Shown here in pieces: positions 25,431 through 35,700 of a stretch of DNA of 64,000 nucleotides (the first letter of the stretch is position 1; every line of letters starts with the position of its first letter). The stretch lies in assembly GCA_018340805.1 (NCBI GenBank), contig JACMZG010001908.1, forward strand, positions 43,208,475 to 43,272,474. The letters run 5' to 3'. The stretch is from Microvelia longipes (taxonomy: Eukaryota; Arthropoda; Insecta; Hemiptera; Veliidae). The position numbers were made by a program, and so were the translations under genes. The notes under the pieces are model-generated. The model did no database searches and was not told the origin of the DNA. It saw nothing but the letters and a program-made list of their open reading frames with translations.

Positions 25431-26159
25431 TATGTATTAATTCTAGAAATCTGATATTACAACCAACTGAAGAAAATTATTTTAGAATGAATTGCACAGG
25501 TTCTTTTAGATTAGTATTTAACTGTAAAAATAATCCTAAACCTTAAAAAAATATATTTTGAATTATTGTTGATGTAAATTTTTTAATGTTTTTTTTTCAA
25601 TATTTTATGTAGATATTTGTGTTGGGTTGGTTTTAAATTTTATTGTGTAAATCATAGAGGAATATATAGTTACTAATCAGTGGTGTAAATAAATAATATT
25701 TATTATAACTGTGTGGGTTTTTTTGTGAAACATAATTTAAGAAATAATAATTTGTGAATCGGAAGGCTAAATGAAAGAAAATGCTATCTCTATTTTTTTC
25801 AATAAATAAAGTATAGAAAATAAAATATTAAAGAACAGAAAATGTATTAAAGAAGAGACAGTCTCTACTCTGCCATCTATAAAATTATTTAAATGAAATA
25901 AATAAAATATTTTAATTTTGATAACCAAGAATAGATTATCACGAAATGCCTACTTAGGCTAAATACATTTAAATGGTGGGAAGGAGGGCCCCTCCCCTAC
26001 CATTCTAAATAACTCAGATAAGATAATAATACATGATAAGAAGTATAAAGCATACTTGACAATAAGGCAATTGTGTGGCTGTAAATCACAGTTTTTTTTA
26101 ATAAGATATTGTCAAGTCAAAGTGTTCTATTATCTAGTCTTTATTATTCTTGGAGTGCA

Positions 26160-26250
26160 ATAAAGTTTTTTATCTTCAGTTATAATAGGTTAATAGTGAT
26201 ATTACAAGCTGTTTATTATAACAGTCTTATAGTGTTTGTTACAATAAGCT
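26160..26250. repeat. Degenerate short tandem repeat split by the Gypsy insertion
   Basis: Variants of TAGTGTTTGTTATAATAGGC line up here and continue after the Gypsy element at 30596-30740. The element inserted into this array. Confidence 0.6.
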
Positions 26251-26412
26251 TATAGCGATAGATCCTCTGATATAGTAGAATCAACTATGAGATACACTAT
26301 GAAAAAGATTTTTATTCTCTTTTTGAAAACATTAGACATAATTTGTCAAAATAATAAATAAAAAATAAAGAAATTTAAAATTCAAAAACCCGCCGATGCT
26401 TAAGTCCCTACA
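26251..26412 (-). repeat. Gypsy LTR (3' LTR in element sense), 162 bp
   Basis: On the minus strand it starts TGTAGGGACTTAAG and ends CGCTATA. Compared with the other copy it differs only by three indels: one T in a T run, one G, and one 3-bp AAT unit. Confidence 0.95.
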
Positions 26413-26414
26413 GG

Positions 26415-26430
26415 AATCCCCCTCCTCTTT
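26415..26430 (-). other. Polypurine tract of the Gypsy element
   Basis: On the minus strand AAAGAGGAGGGGGATT lies directly before the 3' LTR, the expected primer for plus-strand DNA synthesis. Confidence 0.8.
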
Positions 26431-26447
26431 GAGTCGAAAGCCTGAGA

Positions 26448-26800
26448 CTAGTATTTAAATTTGACTTTCTTTGTGGATTTTTTGTAGGAACTTAATGCAT
26501 CGGTATCGCTTTCCGTATAGGCAGGTTTGATTCTATTGATTGAAACTGTTTTTTCAACACCTTTGATAATTAGCTTATAAGTCTTTTGTCCTCTTTCTTT
26601 GACTTCATAAGGCCCTGAATACAATGTTCCTGTTGCTGTAGCGGTCTGCGGACTGCATCTTCTCTGATGAAGACATGAGAACAAGTTGCTAGGTCTTTGT
26701 GAACGAAGCAATTTCGTTTTCCAGAATGTCTTGATGCTTCGACCGGTTTAATGTTTTCCATTATGCTTAAGTTTTTTACCGAACTCGTCCGGAGGAACAT
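26448..26800 (-). pseudogene. Gypsy integrase C-terminal part, frameshifted
   Basis: Two overlapping frames (26800-26570 and 26711-26448) continue the integrase. The second contains YSGPYEVKERG and VSINRIKPAY, the GPY/F module typical of Ty3/Gypsy integrases, followed by a Lys-rich end. The frame changes at about 26750 and again near 26640. Confidence 0.8.
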
Positions 26801-27548
26801 AATGCTTGTTGGAGCAAATCATTTCCCCTGGGAGACACAGAACTTTTCCGTATACCAGCTCTGCTGAACTCGCTTGAAGGTCTTCTTTCACCGCGGCTCG
26901 CATTCCTAACAGAACTGATGGCAATGCATCAAGCCATCTTAGTTTTTCGTGGCACTTTAATGCGGCTTTAATTTGTCTATGCACTCTTTCTACCATGCCG
27001 TTTGTCTCCGGGTGGTAGGCAGTGGTCCTTACTTTTTTTATTCCTAACAGGGTACTTAAAGATTTAAAAAGTTGAGATTCGAACTGCTTTCCTTGGTCTG
27101 ATACAATTACTTGAGGTACACCAAATCGCGAAACCCAGTTAGCATAAAATGCGTTTGCCACCACTTCGGCAGTTATTTCTTCTAGCGGTATGGCTTCAAC
27201 CCAACGTGTGTACCTGTCAATACACGTGAGAAGATACTTAAAATTTGCGCACGGTGGTAGTGGTCCTACTAAGTCTATATGCACAGTAGCAAATCTATCT
27301 TTATCTGGTGGGAATGATGCTAATGGAGCCTTGGTGTGCCTACTGATTTTAGAGCGTTGGCAAGCCAAACAATTTTTTGTCCATTCCCGGCAATCTCTTT
27401 CTATTCCTGGCCAAACAAACCTTTGTTTAACTAGCTTAGTTGTTGCTTTTCCTCCTGGGTGTGCTAAGTTGTGGATTGATTGATAAACGTGTTTTCCGGA
27501 ACCTTGCTGGAATGTATGGTCTGACATTTTACTAACATCGCAGAACAA
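26748..27548 (-). CDS. Gypsy integrase (zinc-binding and catalytic core)
   Basis: 266 codons without a break. H26, H30, C60 and C63 form the HHCC zinc-binding site; D92 (HIDLVGP), D151 (VSDQGKQF) and E187 (NGMVERVH) form a DD35E catalytic triad with exactly 35 residues between the second D and E. This enzyme inserts the element's DNA into the host. The start shown is simply the first Met after an upstream frameshift near 27560; in the element it would be part of a longer Pol polyprotein. Confidence 0.9.
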   Translation of the reverse strand: MFCDVSKMSDHTFQQGSGKHVYQSIHNLAHPGGKATTKLVKQRFVWPGIERDCREWTKNCLACQRSKISRHTKAPLASFPPDKDRFATVHIDLVGPLPPCANFKYLLTCIDRYTRWVEAIPLEEITAEVVANAFYANWVSRFGVPQVIVSDQGKQFESQLFKSLSTLLGIKKVRTTAYHPETNGMVERVHRQIKAALKCHEKLRWLDALPSVLLGMRAAVKEDLQASSAELVYGKVLCLPGEMICSNKHYVPPDEFGKKLKHNGKH

Positions 27549-27580
27549 TCGTTTGTTAGTATTCGGGATGTACGTTAATA

Positions 27581-28029
27581 CTAATTTAAGGTTTTTGTTT
27601 TATCTTGTAATAGATTCTTTAGGTCTTCATCCATCTGGTTTTCCGCAATTTCTGCATAGTCTATTGGTGAAGGACTTAATATACTGTTTACTCTTGAGAG
27701 CGCGTCGGCAACAATATTTTGGTCACCTTTAATATGTTGGATATCCGTGGTAAACTGTCCGATAAAATCTAAGTATCGAAGCTGGCGAGGGGAGCATTTA
27801 TCAGCCTTTTGCTTAAATGCAAACGAAAGTGGTTTGTGATCAGTGTACACGCTGAAGTCGCGTCCTTCCAATAAGTGTCGGAAATATTTATTGCCGAATA
27901 CACTGCTAATAACTCCCTGTCGTATGCACTGTAGTTTTGTTGTGCCTTATTAAGCTTTGTTGAAAAAAATCCTAGTGGTCTATGACTGTTGTTCTCGATT
28001 TGATGAAGGACTGCTCCTAAGGACCTATC
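27581..28029 (-). pseudogene. Gypsy RNase H domain, frameshifted
   Basis: 27871-27581 reads RDFSVYTDHKPLSFAFKQKA and ends with DIQHIKGDQNIVADALSRV, the typical C-terminal half of the Gypsy RNase H. The N-terminal half (27880-28029) lies in another frame after an in-frame stop at 28030. Acts with RT to degrade RNA template. Confidence 0.85.
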
Positions 28030-28883
28030 TTAAGCGTCTGTCACAAGGAACAGTTTTCCATCAGGTTTAGGGAATGTTAAAACGGTAGCATTGGCGAGTT
28101 CTGATTTACATGCTTCAAAAGCTCTCTCTGTGTCCTGTTTCCAAATGACTTTGGTGTTATCCTTTTTCTTTTTTGAACCTTTTATTAAATCGCTAATAGG
28201 GGCTTGTAGCTCTGAAATGTGTGGTATGAACCTGTGGTAGTAGTTAATTAAAGCTAAAAATCTTCTAACCTCTTGAACGGTTTCCGGCCTTTTAAAGTCC
28301 TGTATGGCTTGTACACGGTGAGGAAGTGGTGCCAATCCATGTTTTGATAACTGGTATCCTAAAAATGTTACGCTTTCTTTTCCGAACACGCATTTAGCTG
28401 CATTCAAAGCTATCCCAAACTGCTGGAGCCTTTCGAATACTTGTTTTACGTGCTCGACGTGCTCTTCTATTGTCCTAGAACTTATTAATACGTCATCTAA
28501 GTACACAAATACAAAATCGAGCCCTCTTAGAACGTTATGTATGAATCTTTGAAACGTCTGGCTAGCGTTTCGGAGGCCAAAAGGCATTCTCACAAACTCA
28601 AATAAGCCGAACGGAGTAATAACAGCTTTTTAGGAATATCTGAAGTCTCTATTGGTATTTGGTGGTATGCCTTTGTAAGATCAAGAGTTGAAAAAATGTA
28701 TTTCCCGTTTAGACCGTTAGTCAAATCGTGAATGTGTGGCAATGGATACCTGTCTGGGACTGTTATGTTGTTGAGCGCTCGATAATCTCCGCAAGGTCGC
28801 CAGTCGCCGTTTTTCTTTTTCACCATATGTAGGGGACTAGCCCAATTGCTATCTGATGGCCTGCAAATGCCCTGAGCTATCAT
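28030..28883 (-). pseudogene. Gypsy reverse transcriptase, one frameshift
   Basis: 28883-28590 holds the fingers region ([26 protein letters not shown]) and 28593-28030 the palm with FVYLDDVLISS (catalytic YLDD) and FLGYQLSKHG. The frame shifts near 28600-28620. It ends in frame at a stop that separates it from RNase H. Confidence 0.9.
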
Positions 28884-29467
28884 GGAGTCAAACTCCTTTT
28901 AGCATCTAGCAATTTTTTAGGGTCTAGCCGGCGTGCCTTACAAACAACTGGTGGCCCGTTCGTTTGGATGTGATGAGTAGTATTATGTAATACTTCTGCG
29001 GGAGAAAAGTCCTTCATTATAACAGGATATTTTGTTCTCAGTAGCTCGTAAAATATACTGTCTTCTTTCATAGCCCTAATGATTACTGGTTTGCCTTCTG
29101 TGACAGCCACTTTGGATGATACTAGTGTAAGGCCATCTGTTATAACGCCGTTTTTAAGATCTATTATAAGGCCATAGTTGCTTAGAAAATCCGCACCTAA
29201 AATTGGTTGTGGAACGTCTGCCACCAGGAAGTTCCAGTTGAAGTTTCTGCGTAACCCAAGGTTAATTGTAAGTCCAATTTCACCGAAAGTTCGAATGCCC
29301 GTGCCGTTTGCCGCGAATATTCTGAAAGCAGGGTCCGGCGATCGCTTTTTAAACCGATTCACGGGTATCACCGACAGATCTGCTCCTGTATCTACTAGGT
29401 ACTTCCATCCAGTCGACCTATCTGCTACACATAAGCGGCTAGAAACTGGTTGGCCCTCTCCGTTCAC
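28880..29467 (-). CDS. Gypsy aspartic protease region of Pol
   Basis: 195 codons. [13 protein letters not shown] near residues 28-40 is the catalytic DTGA motif and PILGADFL near 88-95 the conserved second motif (ILG-DFL). The protease would cut the Gag-Pol polyprotein. It continues toward RT, with a break at about 28880-28895. Confidence 0.88.
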   Translation of the reverse strand: MNGEGQPVSSRLCVADRSTGWKYLVDTGADLSVIPVNRFKKRSPDPAFRIFAANGTGIRTFGEIGLTINLGLRRNFNWNFLVADVPQPILGADFLSNYGLIIDLKNGVITDGLTLVSSKVAVTEGKPVIIRAMKEDSIFYELLRTKYPVIMKDFSPAEVLHNTTHHIQTNGPPVVCKARRLDPKKLLDAKRSLTP

Positions 29468-29500
29468 TGCCGCAAGTGAAGGGCCTTCGTTTTTTGATGA

Positions 29501-29560
29501 AAATGTACATGGTTTGGTGCATTTATAAGCCTTTTCTCCAAATTTTGAGTGGTAATAACA
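29501..29560 (-). other. CHCC Gag zinc motif of CsRn1 elements
   Basis: On the minus strand, in a third frame between Gag and protease, the residues CYYHSKFGEKAYKCTKPC give C-x2-H-x9-C-x3-C. Most Gypsy elements use C-x2-C-x4-H-x4-C; the CHCC form is the known signature of the CsRn1 group. Confidence 0.85.
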
Positions 29561-30357
29561 AATATTTTATCTTGTGAAGCTGCTCTGCTCGTACTTGTCT
29601 TGATGACGACCTACTTCGTGAGCAACTTCTGCATCTGTATCGGTCATAACTTCTGCCCTCTTCCTGTTGTCCTTTTACTATCGCTGCCAGTTCAGCCATT
29701 TGTTTACTCAATTCTGTTACTTGACTTGCTAATGTGCCTTCCTTATTTGTTGTTTCGATTGCCATGACTTGTTTGTTGTCACTTCGATTATTTTGTCAGC
29801 AAGCAAGGAAAGCTTAGTTAGATCTGGTTCTTCGCTGACTGTAAGAACAGATTGGACTTGAGTTGGCATTCTCTGCATGAACAAAGTTTTTAACAGCTCT
29901 TCACCTACCTTCGATCCTCCTAGTTCTCTCATTTGTCGTAAGAGATGGCTCGGTTTATTATCTCCTAATTCAACATTTGTCAACAGCTGTTTTATTTGCC
30001 TTTCTTCTGAGTCAGAGAATTCTTGTATTATTCTTTGTTTTATAGTTTGATACGGATTTAGCAGTGGAGGGGAAGTTACAATGTCAGCTATTTGAATCAT
30101 GACATCCATTCCAATGCGCCCACTACAGTATGAAACTTAGTTTTTTCATCTGTTATACCTGCGGTGACAAACTGGGATTCGACCTGAATGAACCATAATG
30201 CAGGTCTACTTTTCCAGAAGGGTGGGACTCTTACTGCGACTCTATTAATTGACACTACTTCAGTTTGTGGGTTTGGAGTAGAACTGGTAGTGGTTGCTGT
30301 TGCAGGAGTTAGATTAGTGCCGTTATTTGAGCCGGCAGCGTTATCTCCAATTGTCAT
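29523..30357 (-). pseudogene. Gypsy Gag, frameshifted
   Basis: Three frames in series: 30357-30097 (VPPFWKSRPALWFIQVESQF, a common Gag capsid start), 30109-29729 (capsid, LLRQMRELGG) and 29765-29523 (a helical stretch, then Arg/Ser-rich residues). Breaks at about 30100 and 29750. The ATG at 30357 follows the primer site by 80 bp and is the likely Gag start. Confidence 0.85.
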
Positions 30358-30420
30358 AATTAATTGAAGTTACAAAATAAATAAAAATTGTAATATTATA
30401 AGATACTGAAAATTGTTCAC

Positions 30421-30437
30421 TCACGTCGGGGTCACCA
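30421..30437 (-). other. Primer-binding site, tRNA-Trp
   Basis: The plus strand reads TCACGTCGGGGTCACCA, which is the 3' end of animal tRNA-Trp including CCA. On the element strand it begins one base after the 5' LTR, as expected for the minus-strand primer site. Confidence 0.88.
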
Positions 30438-30438
30438 A

Positions 30439-30595
30439 TATAGCGATAGATCCTCTGATATAGTAGAATCAACTATGAGATACACTATGAAAAAGATTTT
30501 ATTCTCTTTTTAAAACATTAGACATAATTTGTCAAAATAAATAAAAAATAAAGAAATTTAAAATTCAAAAACCCGCCGATGCTTAAGTCCCTACA
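30439..30595 (-). repeat. Gypsy LTR (5' LTR in element sense), 157 bp
   Basis: Pairs with 26251-26412. AGCT follows at 30596-30599, matching the AGCT that precedes 26251. Confidence 0.95.
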
Positions 30596-30805
30596 AGCTA
30601 ATAGTGTTTGTTATAGTAGGTTCTTAGTGCTCAGCATAATAGGCTGATAGAATTAATTATAATAGTTTCATACTGTTTGTTATAGTAGGGTTCATTCTCA
30701 TTGGTTCTTAGTGCTCATTATAATAGGCTCAAAGCAGGATCAGAATGAGTAAGCAAAATCAAGATTTTTAGAAGAACATTGAAAAATATGTGATGATGTG
30801 TCTGA

Positions 30806-31732
30806 TATTATAATAGAATCAACATACAGTGTGAACAAAATTATGCTTTTACAACAGGTACAGATAGCCAACATATGTGGACTGTAAAAGTTTTTGCTCG
30901 AAGTAAACATTCTGTTATGTCAATGCACATAGCTATTAGGTTAATTACTGCTGATAAGGACACTCTTAAATGTACTTTTGTTCAAGATAAATTAACACAA
31001 GATGTTAAGTTTAAAAATGGTCTCATCAGGTGTTGGAAAGCTAAATTATCCCTTGTTGATTTAAGCTTTGAAAGAAATTTAATATTTCAATTCATTGTAA
31101 AAAAAGAGGTGAAGCCCCAGGAGAGATCAGCTATGTTTTGCTCTTCTTTACCATCCCAGCCTTGTGTGATACCCAATCAAGCTGTGGATCCTTTTGTAAG
31201 TCACTTCGATAACCTCCAATTATTTGTTTTTGAAGACTGCGATGTCATTCTGTGCACAAACGACGGATATGAGTTAAGAGCCCACAAAAAAATACTTAGC
31301 AATTATAGCAATGTGTTTAAAACTATGTTTCAACAAAATATGTCTGAATCGATCCTAAAAAGAGTAAAGATAACTGATTACGACAAAGATGCTTTATTAG
31401 GTATGCTCAAATACATTTATGGTGGAACTATAAATAACTTTAATATCATCGGCGAGAAGTTATTAATGCTGTCACATAAGTATGAAATGAACAATTTAAA
31501 ATCAGACTGTCTATCTTATATTTCTCAACATTTATCTTTGAGTAATGTATTGCAATATTTTCAAATGGCTGAAATTTATGGTTTTAACGAATTAAGGGAT
31601 CAGTGTATGAATGTGATCAAGGACAAGAATAATCTTGTGAAATTAATTAAAACGGAAGAGTGGATTGAAATGGAAGAAACCAGTAATTTGTTATGTTACA
31701 TCATTAAAAATATGGCTGGCATCAAGTTCTAG
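30806..31732 (+). CDS. MATH/BTB (POZ) domain protein, 5' end uncertain
   Basis: From the ATG at 30875 the frame gives 285 residues. Residues about 110-215 are a BTB domain: DCDVILCTNDGYELRAHKKI, then SNVFKTMFQQNMSES and ALLGMLKYIYGG. A BACK-like helical tail follows (residues 195-280). The first ~80 residues resemble the second half of a MATH domain (HMWTVKVF...; WKAKLSLVD), as in SPOP and TDPOZ proteins, which bring substrates to cullin-3 ubiquitin ligases. The MATH-like frame stays open upstream to 30806 (YAFTTGTDSQ), so the ATG at 30875 is probably not the true start; an acceptor ending AG at 30816 or 30857 could join an upstream exon that I did not find. The stop is at 31730-31732. Intact over 300 codons, so likely functional or recent. 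Confidence 0.75.
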   Translation, partial: YYNRINIQCEQNYAFTTGTDSQHMWTVKVFARSKHSVMSMHIAIRLITADKDTLKCTFVQDKLTQDVKFKNGLIRCWKAKLSLVDLSFERNLIFQFIVKKEVKPQERSAMFCSSLPSQPCVIPNQAVDPFVSHFDNLQLFVFEDCDVILCTNDGYELRAHKKILSNYSNVFKTMFQQNMSESILKRVKITDYDKDALLGMLKYIYGGTINNFNIIGEKLLMLSHKYEMNNLKSDCLSYISQHLSLSNVLQYFQMAEIYGFNELRDQCMNVIKDKNNLVKLIKTEEWIEMEETSNLLCYIIKNMAGIKF

Positions 31733-31779
31733 TTATCTCAACATTATATTATTTGGCCTCAGAAGAATAACACTAGTAT

Positions 31780-32310
31780 AGAATGAGCTCAACAAAGAGA
31801 CACAATGAGGGAGGATACACCAGCTCTTATCATGGCCAAGTACCATTAGTAATTTTTTGACATCATTTTTTATCTTTTTTATTAATTATGATTTCATGTT
31901 AATGTTACATTATTTTTTTTTACTATTATGTCTTAAATTAAGTAAAATTAATTTAAAATAAGTTTAATTATTATTTATCTTATATATTCTTTAATTATCA
32001 GTTGTGTATTAAGTGATTTAATGTGGAGTCAATAAAATTGCTGCTGTTTATAGGGTGTATTCTATATTTGTGTACCAATAGGGGTTATGGAGGGGGAGGA
32101 GTGTCTAGTCTCTGCAGAGTAGAAGTAAAGTACTATTGTGGTACTTTAGTACATGGAAATTGTCAAACTACCAGGCTCCTTATCACTGTGCTATACCCGA
32201 GTCATCCTTCTAGTAGTATAAGTCTCATTGGAGCACAAGGATGTAAAAGCAATGGAATATTGCTGATAAAAAGTCTAGGTGAATTAAATATAGATGTGAG
32301 CTCAGTGCAC
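31780..32310. mobile_element. MITE family D, copy 3
   Basis: 31784-31990 is the inverse of 6600-6800 (ACAAAGAGAC, GAGGGAGGATACA, TTGACATCATTTTT). 32080-32180 matches the inverse of 6420-6560. The open frame 32023-32313 lies inside this repeat. Confidence 0.6.
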
Positions 32311-32518
32311 TAGACAAGTTAAAACCTAGTATATTGGGTGTGCCCACATTCTCATATGTTCTAGGGGAGTTGTGATGTAGCCTGGAGACCTGAAATCCCT
32401 CATTTCCTATAGGACTCCATCACAAATACACTTCATCACTGTGTTATTCTTATGCTATCGTGGTGGACCTAAAATGGTATTTGGGTAAAAAATATTGAAT
32501 TTCTTCAAATCAATCAAG

Positions 32519-32524
32519 TTTATT
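32519..32524 (-). terminator. Polyadenylation signal of the DUF4773 gene
   Basis: AATAAA on the minus strand, about 40 bases after the stop codon at 32563. Confidence 0.7.
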
Positions 32525-32562
32525 TGTCTTTAAAGATTTGACACATTTTAGGGACAAGATTG

Positions 32563-32733
32563 TTAGAGATTCTTTTCTTTCTTGACAAGATCGATGACAG
32601 TCTTGATTGGGTTGGGTGCATTGATGTTAGACATAGCACCAGATTCTTCATCACTGCGTCCATCAAATTCAAGAACTCCATTCTCATACTTAAGACACTT
32701 GAGCTTGAAGGTGGTTAACAATTTTTCTCCAAC
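32563..32733 (-). CDS. DUF4773-type gene, exon 5 with stop
   Basis: 57 codons including TAA at 32563-32565. Starts VGEKLLTTFKLKCLKYENG and ends with a hydrophilic tail IDLVKKEKNL. Acceptor TTTTTAG. Confidence 0.88.
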   Translation of the reverse strand, partial: VGEKLLTTFKLKCLKYENGVLEFDGRSDEESGAMSNINAPNPIKTVIDLVKKEKNL

Positions 32734-35700
32734 CTAAAAATGTACACCAATAGTACTTGTCAAACATGGCAAGTAGACTGCTCTAACTAAGATTATTATA
32801 ATCTAATACAAGTAGACCACCTTATATCACTTATAATTATCAGAGTAATAAAATAAATCTCTCCTCTGATGTAAATGTTAAATAAAAACGTAACCGGCTT
32901 TTAACCAACTAAAGGTCATCATCAGTGCATTACCAACAAAAAATTAAAAATAAATCTCAAAATGGTAAAATCTAAAACTAAGTTAAAAATGTAACAAGAC
33001 AAAAAGAAATAAAAAAAACACAAGAAGAATGAAAAGATTAAACATACTGGTGAGGTGTTAAGGAGCTAGGTTTTGAGTCAGATTTCTTGTTTGTTAGGCA
33101 CTGATGACAACCTTTAGTTGGTTGAAAGCCAGTTATGCTTTTATTTTAATAAATATTTACATCAGCGGAGGGACTTATTTTATCATTTTTATTAAGATGA
33201 ACTCCTCTAGCACTCATTATTTTTAATTCTACTTCTAATTAGGTCCGCCTCTAGGGACGTGGTTGTATAAGCACTCGATTTTCACACCAAAGGTCCGGAG
33301 TTCCAACCAGGAATATGGTTCCAGTTTACATAAATAGTTTTTGCAACATAAAGATTTTGCCAACTTTAATTAATACATAGAGCATAGTATATGCAACCCA
33401 CCTGAGTTGGTTCCCCTAGGGTAAATACCCTGATAGGCTTTTTGGCCAAGCAAGGACATTTATTTATGCCTAAACAGGTATTTATATATTCTCAACCCCT
33501 TAGCTTTTGTCTCTATTCCCTCTTATAATATAGCTTTTGTCACTACTCCCCCTTATAATATAGCTTTTGTCACTACTTCCCCCTTATAAATAGCTTTGTC
33601 ACTACATAATATAGCTTTTGTCCTCTCATTTGTCTCCTCCTTATAATATAGCTTTTGTCTCTACTCCCCCTTATAATATAGCTTTGTCTCTACTCCCCTA
33701 TAATATTTTGTCTCTACTTATAATATAGCTTTTGTCCTCTACTCCCCCTTATAATAGCTTTGTCTTATAATATAGCTTTTGTCACTACTCCCCTTATAAT
33801 ATATCTTTTGTCTCTACTCCCCCTTATAATATAGCATTTGTCTCTACTCCCCCTTATAATATAGCTTTTGTCTCTACTCCCCCTTATAATATAGCTTTTG
33901 TCTCTATCCCCCTTATAATATAATCCAAGAGACTTACTCATACATTTCTTTTACTTTTATCTGGAGTTTTTTACTTCTATTTTATATGCAGAGTCCTAGA
34001 TGGTGTTCCAGCCTGGGGGCAATGCATGTTTATATCTTCCTAGGGTTCTCTCCAATTTTAAAACAACCTCTTCTATAGTGTGGATGCCTTTACAAAATAA
34101 TTTATAGGTATTTTGTAACAGAACTAATTTAATTGTAGATTCGGTTTGCTCTTGAGATTATTGAAGAATATTTTCTGCTCTCTATTAATGTTAAGGTAGA
34201 GGAGGAAAAATTATTTGAGGACTAACTTCCGTAGTATAAAATACTAGTTTACAGCTCTTAATTCAGAATTAAGAGCTAATTAAAATTCAACAATAACAAG
34301 CAGCCAAAAATCTCTTTTAGCTGTAGTCCTGAGCATAGTGCTGAGTACAAATATATAACATACCTGGATATCAATGTTCATGCAAGATCTGAATGAGTTT
34401 TCATCACCAAGCTGTTCCATGGTTGATTTCAAGCAAATCTTTACAGATGAGAGGAAAAGAGGAAGCCTGTCACAGACACGTTCTAACTTCTTGGCTGAAA
34501 TGCATTGTATTATAACAGAGAATCAGTCCTTATACTAAGGTTAGTGATAAGGATCAGGTAGGCTTTGGCCTTACTAAGGACAGCTATAACGGATCAAGTA
34601 GGCTTTGGCTCGGATCAAGTAGGCTTTGGTCCTTATAAGGACAGCTATAGGATCAAGTAGGCTTTGGTCCTTATACTAAGGACAGCTATACGGATCAAGT
34701 AGGCTTTGGTCCTTATACTAAGGACAGCTATACGGATCAAGTAGGCTTTGGTCCTTATACTAAGGACAGCTATACGGATCAATTAGACTGTGGTCTTTGT
34801 ACCAAGGATGACTAAGCCATTGTTTAAGGATACCAGTTCTCTCTTGGTACTTATACTAAGGATCAAGTAGGCTTTGTTCCTTATAATAAAGCTCTGTTTG
34901 GTAAGCTAAATCTACATCACTACAGGTCTGAGGACGACAGTCTACTTGCTCCTGTATAAGTATAAGGAACAAGCCTGCTGCTAGTATAAGTACTAAGGAC
35001 AGAATTTTCATAGTTCACAAGGAACGTAAGAATTTGTGTTTCAATATAGAATAAATACCTCCCCTCCATGAGTCCATCCCATTAAACTCCATTTAAAAAA
35101 GACTGGGTGTATTAACCAGAGTATTAGACCACTCAGGTGAGTCCTTAGTCCAACCAGTCCCTTTTGCCCCCTGGACAAGTCACTGACTCAAAGGGAGTTA
35201 TCAAGTTGTTTAGAGGTTTCACAAGTGCTTAGGATATATGAAAGTGTTATCTCGGCCTCATCATATGAGACTAGCTGCCAGTCCCATCAGGTTTAGATGG
35301 GGGGTTAAGCTGTCATTGACCAACAAGAATACCAGTTATTGAGTGACAGGTACTTCTTTTCAGAGTTCAGGGCTAGAAGTGACCTGGTAAACCTTTTAGA
35401 TGGTCTGTCTCATCCAAGTATAAATTCACTGGTTTCTAGAGTCTTTACAACTACTACATGCTCTGGAGTGGAGGGCATTAAACTGGAGCCCAGTCTGGCT
35501 AGCTGGTCAACCTGCTCATTGCCCTTAACACCACAATGTCCTTGGACCTGTAGTAGTTAAACCACACTTGTCTGTCCTAGAATACTGAGGAAAATAACCA
35601 CCTTGTGAAAATCAATACAATACTATGTCGCACTGAAATTTATATAACTTTCTTCTCTCCCCCTGACGGCCAATGATGCCCTGGGGTATACATTTATTTT

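Larger units (their letters stand above)
26251..30595 (-). mobile_element. Full-length Ty3/Gypsy LTR retrotransposon, CsRn1 type
   Basis: 4345 bp, read on the minus strand: LTR, primer site, Gag, protease, RT, RNase H, integrase, polypurine tract, LTR. AGCT flanks both ends as a 4-bp target duplication. Assignment to the CsRn1 group rests on two known hallmarks that are both visible: a tRNA-Trp primer site and a CHCC (not CCHC) Gag motif. The reading frames are broken about nine times, mostly by frameshifts, plus one in-frame stop at 28030-28032. The LTRs have no substitutions between them, so the insertion is young or the breaks are sequence errors. Confidence 0.95.

Noticed and set aside
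27190..29767. Plus-strand open frames at 27190-27483, 29178-29528 and 29549-29767
   Set aside because: Shadows of the integrase, protease and Gag of the minus-strand Gypsy element.
32023..32313. 96-codon open frame starting with a hydrophobic run
   Set aside because: Inside MITE family D, GTG start, and other copies do not keep the frame; the hydrophobic start is not enough for a signal peptide gene.
35339..35560. Plus-strand open frame of 73 codons
   Set aside because: Antisense of the LINE RNase H motif GNEQVDQLAR.
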